Positions 60,162 through 64,000 of a DNA stretch of 64,000 nucleotides are shown piece after piece. The stretch's first letter is position 1, and each line of letters starts with the position of its first letter. Origin of the DNA: Cryptomeria japonica. Its lineage: Eukaryota; Streptophyta; Pinopsida; Cupressales; Cupressaceae. A model generated the notes under the pieces. The model ran no database searches and was not told where the DNA came from. It saw only the letters and a program-made list of their open reading frames with translations. The stretch covers positions 337,680,802-337,744,801 of the forward strand of contig NC_081413.1 of assembly GCF_030272615.1 (NCBI RefSeq). The letters are read 5' to 3'. The position numbers and the translations under genes are program-made.

Positions 60162-61324
60162 GCACTAGAGAGGGAGAGAAAATTTTGATTTTAGAGGTAG
60201 CAATTTTCAGTAAAATCAGCCAATCTTCTGGATTTAAGCTGTTAAATACAATCAGGACAATCTCCCGAAATTTCAGAAAAAATGTCAAGGACCGTGGCGC
60301 TTCAGAGTGCACACGGTCCCAGCAACTTTTTTCGAAATTTGCAGGGATGAAAGGTATGATGATTTTAAAGCTAATCTGAAAAAATTGAATGATTTTACGA
60401 TCTGTAGATAGGCCAAATTAAAGTTGCAATCTCGAAATTGAACCCTACCAAGATTGTCGAAAAATGCAAAATTTGAATTTTGAAAAAGAGAGGGAAACTG
60501 AAATTTTGAATTTTATGATTTTAGAGGGAATGTCAAGAGCAATGCAAATTTTGAAATTTGAAAATTGACTCAATTTCACACAAAATTCAATTTTGAAAGC
60601 AGAAATTAAAGTTGTTGTAATTAAGCACTTAATTTCAAAAGTCACAAATTGTAAAAATTTGAATAAAGCACTGAAATTTCGAATGAATGCAAACACACTT
60701 TTCAGATTTAGGACAGTAAGAACACAATTTTGACACAAAATTTCAATTTCGATGATTTTTGAATGTTTAGAAGCCTTAATCCAAGCAATCACAAGACCAA
60801 CTTTGACTGTAATTTTGAAAGTGTTAGATTTGATAAAATCAGCCAAAATTCTGGATTTTAGCAGGAAAATACAGTAAGATCTAGCTCCCGAAATTTCGGA
60901 AAAAATGTCGGGGACGATGGCGCTCGGAGTGCACATGGTCCTCGCAACTTTTTTCCAAATTTTCAGGGATGAAAGATATTGTGATTTTATTGCGGAATCC
61001 AAAGTTACAGCCGATTTGGAGGTGTTTTGATTAGTGAAATTATCAGTCAAAGGTTGAATCAAGAGGGTTTCAAAAATTAGGGTTTTCACACTTAACCCCT
61101 TAATTTTCAAAATCAAAGCACAAATATGAATTGATAATTTGTAATAGAAGGGCAGATCTGAAACAAGCATCAACATTTAGACATTTCACAAGCTTAATTA
61201 CTTAAAAAGAAAATTTAGGGTTTTTATGCAATTAACCTCTTAAATTTTGCCAAAGATCAAACATGGAAATGTAATCAAGGAATCCAATTTTCAGATCTAA
61301 CTATGAATAATCAGAAAGGATGTT
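60162..61324 (-). other. 5' leader of element L with a repeated hairpin segment
   Basis: The leader is AT-rich with many AAATTTTGAA-like words. Two direct repeats of about 150 bases (about 60210-60366 and 60836-60988) share CTCCCGAAATTTC, AAAAAATGTC and AACTTTTTTC blocks. They include a hairpin GGACCGTG...CACGGTCC (60289-60319) and its variant (about 60912-60932). A 243-codon sense frame exists at 60445-61176, but its composition (Phe, Lys, Ile, Ser) follows from the simple sequence, so I do not call a gene. Confidence 0.7.
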
Positions 61325-61340
61325 CACGTCGGGTTCACCA
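61325..61340 (-). promoter_or_regulatory. primer-binding site of element L
   Basis: The minus strand reads TGGTGAACCCGACGTG, three bases from the LTR end. The tRNA is not assigned. Confidence 0.65.
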
Positions 61341-61343
61341 AAA

Positions 61344-62530
61344 TGTAAAGCGGAAAATCGCGATCGAACCCTAGTTGCTCTCCCCTCTTCCAACTCCAAG
61401 GAGAGAGAAGGGAGATTCACTAGGGTTGATGGTTTTCACTTAGGGGAGAGACTTTACATTCAAAAGAGGGGTTGAAACCCACAAGATCCAATCCCACACA
61501 ATGCAAGATTGGATGCTAAATGTGTTTCAAGGGTTATGACAGCAAGGTTACCCTCTTTTGTAAACAATGTGCATAGAAGAATTAAGCTAGGAATGCATAG
61601 AAAATGAGAAAGATTCTCTTATAAACTGAGTTAGGGATATAGGATGAAGCTGCGGACCTGGAATTAGCAGTAAAATGTCGATACAGCGCTGTCCTGCAAA
61701 TTTGAGCAAAAGTTGTCAGGACGATGGCGCCCGAGCGCCACGGTCCTCCGAAAAATCCGCGAAACGAAGGGGGATCTGTTCGTCTCTGCACAAGGATTCC
61801 AGATCTTCAATTTCAGTCGCGTACCTGCAACCTACACACAGAAAAGCGAAGACGATTGGGGGGTTTGCCTTTAGGTCAAACCCCGGTTTTGGAATTAACC
61901 AAGAAATGAGCAAGTGCTGTAAATGTAAATGTCTGTAATGTAAAACAAGTACTAATACCTTGTTGTAAGGATGTTTGTATCCTTATGTGCGAAGGTATAG
62001 ATGTTGTATGTTGTATGTTGTAGTAGTATGTAGTAAGTGATCTCCTCTTCAATGGTTGAATCCTTGTCTTGAATGCAACACTTAGCCTTGAATGGAGACT
62101 TGAAATGATCAATTGCTTGAAGGAATGCTTGAATGCTTGAATGCTTGAGTATAGTTTCCACGCCTTTTCCGTCATGTCGAATGAAAGAGGAAAATGTAGT
62201 TTATATACTTGTCAATTAGGGCTGATAGACTGATTTTCCCGACCTTAGGTCGACTAGGAAAGATAATTTTCCAATTTGCAAACATAAAGACCCGAAGTCC
62301 AAAAGAGACCGGGCCCAAAATAGGACCCAGGGACCAGGGCGCTGGGCGCTCTGGTCCCACCTCCCGGGACAGCAGGGTGCAAAGGAGGTTCAGGCCAGGG
62401 TGCTTGAAAAATGCAGTTTTCAGTGTCATAATCAGGTTTCGGGGTCTCCATTCAAGTTGTGTGTTGCGTCGCCATCGTGAAGACCGAAATGCAGTCGAAA
62501 TTGCAAGTGTCACAATTTTAGGATGCTACA
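61344..62530 (-). repeat. 5' LTR of element L
   Basis: The minus strand starts TGTAGCATCCTAAAATTG at 62530 and ends CGCTTTACA at 61344 (1,187 bases). It contains two hairpins: GGACGATGGCGC...GCGCCACGGTCC (61719-61746) and GGACCAGGGCGC...GCGCTCTGGTCC (62331-62357). Confidence 0.93.
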
Positions 62531-62535
62531 GAAAC

Positions 62536-63532
62536 ATAATATAATGAATTGGGATTGGTAGTTAGCTCACATTAATAAAGAATAAATCTAGTTGCCTCTC
62601 TTACTCTTAGGTGCTTGTTTAGAGCTAAGGTAAGTAGAGAAGGGCTTGGAATGGCTTCCACCAATCTTATCCTTTTGAAAGGTTGGTGTAGTCCACTACT
62701 ATTTGTATGGGGGTCATGGATTAAGAGAGGTCACTAGGGTAACCCAGGATGGGGGTCGGAACCTATTGAAGACCTACCAGGGTAACTCATGACAACCTAG
62801 TGATGACACTCTTTCTTATTTCATAGCTAGTGGTAACTTATGATTTTCTTTTATTCTTCAGTGGATTGCTCAGGCCTCTGGAAGTTGGTTGTTTTACTAT
62901 TGAGTTCTTGTGATTATGGTCTTGTTAGTCTCCTATGACTGTATCCTTGTGAGTCACTTGTGAAAGTAGACTTGTGAGCTTCATGTGGTTTATTTGTATC
63001 CTTTTTTATTTCCTTTTGTCTCTTGGGTCTAGATGATACCTCCTAGCATGGGGGGTGGACCTGATGGTACCACATGGTTGGGTGGAGTGCTATTTGCACC
63101 CATTGGGTTTGGCTCTTTCTATATTATGTTCAAAGAGGCTCGTGAGAAGATTGAATACTCTCTTTATGTACTAGATTTATGTATTCATCCCATATTTATG
63201 TTATATCATTATAGATCCATTATAACGTATTTGATGATCTTATGTATATTCTCATGGCAATATATCATGTTTCATGTTCCTTGTAAAGGGCAGTGTAATC
63301 ATATTTATGTGGTTTCTTATGTCCTTGTATGTTTGGTTATTATTATCCTTGAGTACCATCATTGTGGAGCCTTGAGGACTCTTGTATGATATTACATATT
63401 CATTATATCCTTATCTTGTATCTTCATGATTCTCATTGCATTTGTATGGTTAATATCTTTTATAAAAAAAATATTCGCATTTTCATTGTTTAATTTGTTT
63501 AATTCTTCAAGGTCTCATAGCGAGGCGTTACA
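62536..63532 (+). repeat. LTR of gypsy element K, second part
   Basis: It continues the LTR after element L and ends GAGGCGTTACA, an imperfect inverse of the TGTAATGCC start at 51917. A 118-codon open frame at 63033-63389 lies inside the LTR and matches no family I know. Confidence 0.75.
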
Positions 63533-63534
63533 CT

Positions 63535-63548
63535 TGGTATCATAGCCC
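63535..63548 (+). promoter_or_regulatory. primer-binding site of element K
   Basis: TGGTATCATAGCCC lies two bases after the LTR end and is one base from the initiator-Met complement TGGTATCAGAGC. Confidence 0.82.
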
Positions 63549-64000
63549 ATGTTCAAACAATGGGATCTCTGGATAAGGTTGTTCCCTTAGTCTGGTTGGT
63601 CTTTTTGTGATACACTTGTCCTTCTGAGTATCCTCAAGGTTGATGTTTAGTGCCTTATAAGTCTTGGGTGTTTTGTGCTCCATGTCTCCTACCTATCCTA
63701 ATTGTGTTTAACGTGTGTATTCACTTGCTCTTACCTTCTTGATGTTAGTTCTTGTTATGTGAGTGCATGTTATTTTGATTGCATTGTAGTTAAAACTATA
63801 TTTAGATAAATTAAAATCTTGAGGTGTTTAGTATACAATATCTAACACAATCAGGACATACGATCTTGGGTGTTGTGCAATGGTTATTTCCTTTAGTGTG
63901 GTCGAAAATGGTCACCTCGTGTTGAGATTTTGTTGTGTTCGTGATTTCTTTGACTCATTTATGTATTGTGTTTTGTGATTATGGGGCTAGAATTATTATT
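63549..64000 (+). other. start of the interior of element K
   Basis: This is untranslated leader. No open frame or motif is visible before the window ends. The gag of K should lie further right. Confidence 0.6.

Larger units (their letters stand above)
54744..62530 (-). mobile_element. Non-autonomous gypsy-like element L with gag-protease only
   Basis: It is complete from LTR to LTR (54744-55974 and 61344-62530) and flanked by GAACC (54739-54743) and GAAAC (62531-62535). On the minus strand it has a primer-binding site, a 1.2-kb leader, one 1,148-codon frame with gag and protease-like domains, and a polypurine tract. No RT, RNase H or integrase is present in the 5.4-kb interior. It sits inside the LTR of element K. 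The LTRs are nearly identical, so it is the youngest datable insertion here. Confidence 0.9.

Noticed and set aside
60445..61176. 243-codon sense-strand open frame in the leader of element L
   Set aside because: It is made of Phe/Ile/Lys/Ser from AAATTTTGAA-like simple sequence, contains the direct repeats, and shows no domain; openness is explained by composition.
63033..63389. 118-codon hydrophobic frame near the right end
   Set aside because: It lies wholly inside the LTR of element K, with no known family and no coding context.
63535..63548. possible tRNA gene remnants at primer-binding sites
   Set aside because: Only the 12-14 bases complementary to the tRNA 3' end are present and they sit directly after LTRs; no cloverleaf follows.

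Overview
This window looks like intergenic DNA from a large plant genome, most probably a conifer or other gymnosperm. That is an inference from the very long LTRs (0.9 to 4 kb), the deep nesting, the AT-rich decay and the absence of any intact cellular gene. I recognise no rRNA, tRNA, CRISPR or prokaryotic feature. Almost every base that can be assigned belongs to an LTR retrotransposon, and nearly every reading frame is broken by stops and frameshifts.

Layout, left to right. 1-200: end of a copia-type LTR (family A) that cut a Ty3/gypsy element (201-3137, minus strand, with its 5' LTR at 2176-3137). 3138-4170: an LTR tail inserted into a gypsy RNase H scrap. 4186-18570: copia element E (plus strand, gag and pol), interrupted by a family-A solo LTR in its protease (5377-6810) and by element F (10970-17762) in its 3' LTR. 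18571-19157: LTR scrap of the gypsy N family. 19990-29260: a decayed gene with a plant mobile domain (PMD), split by complete copia element G (20980-28005, family A). 29607-40593: complete element H (minus strand, perfect CACTC target duplications), itself split by a 4.07-kb gypsy solo LTR, M (30417-34487, perfect GTGTT duplications). 40599-47185: gypsy element N (minus strand, Tat/Ogre-like, with dual RNase H). 47186-48869: copia pol piece J (minus strand). 48870-51916: element I (minus strand). 51917 to the right end: gypsy element K with a 3.8-kb LTR, split by complete element L (54744-62530).

The most interesting content is the family represented by F, H and I. These have LTRs, a primer-binding site, a polypurine tract and a coiled-coil/zinc-knuckle gag like that of copia element E, but where pol should be they carry a second long reading frame (about 1,070-1,110 codons). 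This frame has no recognisable protease, integrase, reverse transcriptase or RNase H. Blocks of it are conserved between F and H. The simplest reading is a non-autonomous copia lineage that replaced pol with a protein of unknown function and relies on an E-like partner for enzymes. L is a second non-autonomous type: it encodes only gag and a protease-like domain in a 1,148-codon frame broken by just two nonsense codons, and it carries a repeated GC-rich hairpin in its LTRs and leader.

Insertion order from nesting: the PMD locus is older than G; E is older than the 5377 solo LTR and F; J is older than N and I; I is older than K and the 50717 solo LTR; K is older than L; the PMD-to-N region is older than H, and H is older than M. 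All names (A, E-N) are local labels. Boundaries marked 'about' are judged by eye.
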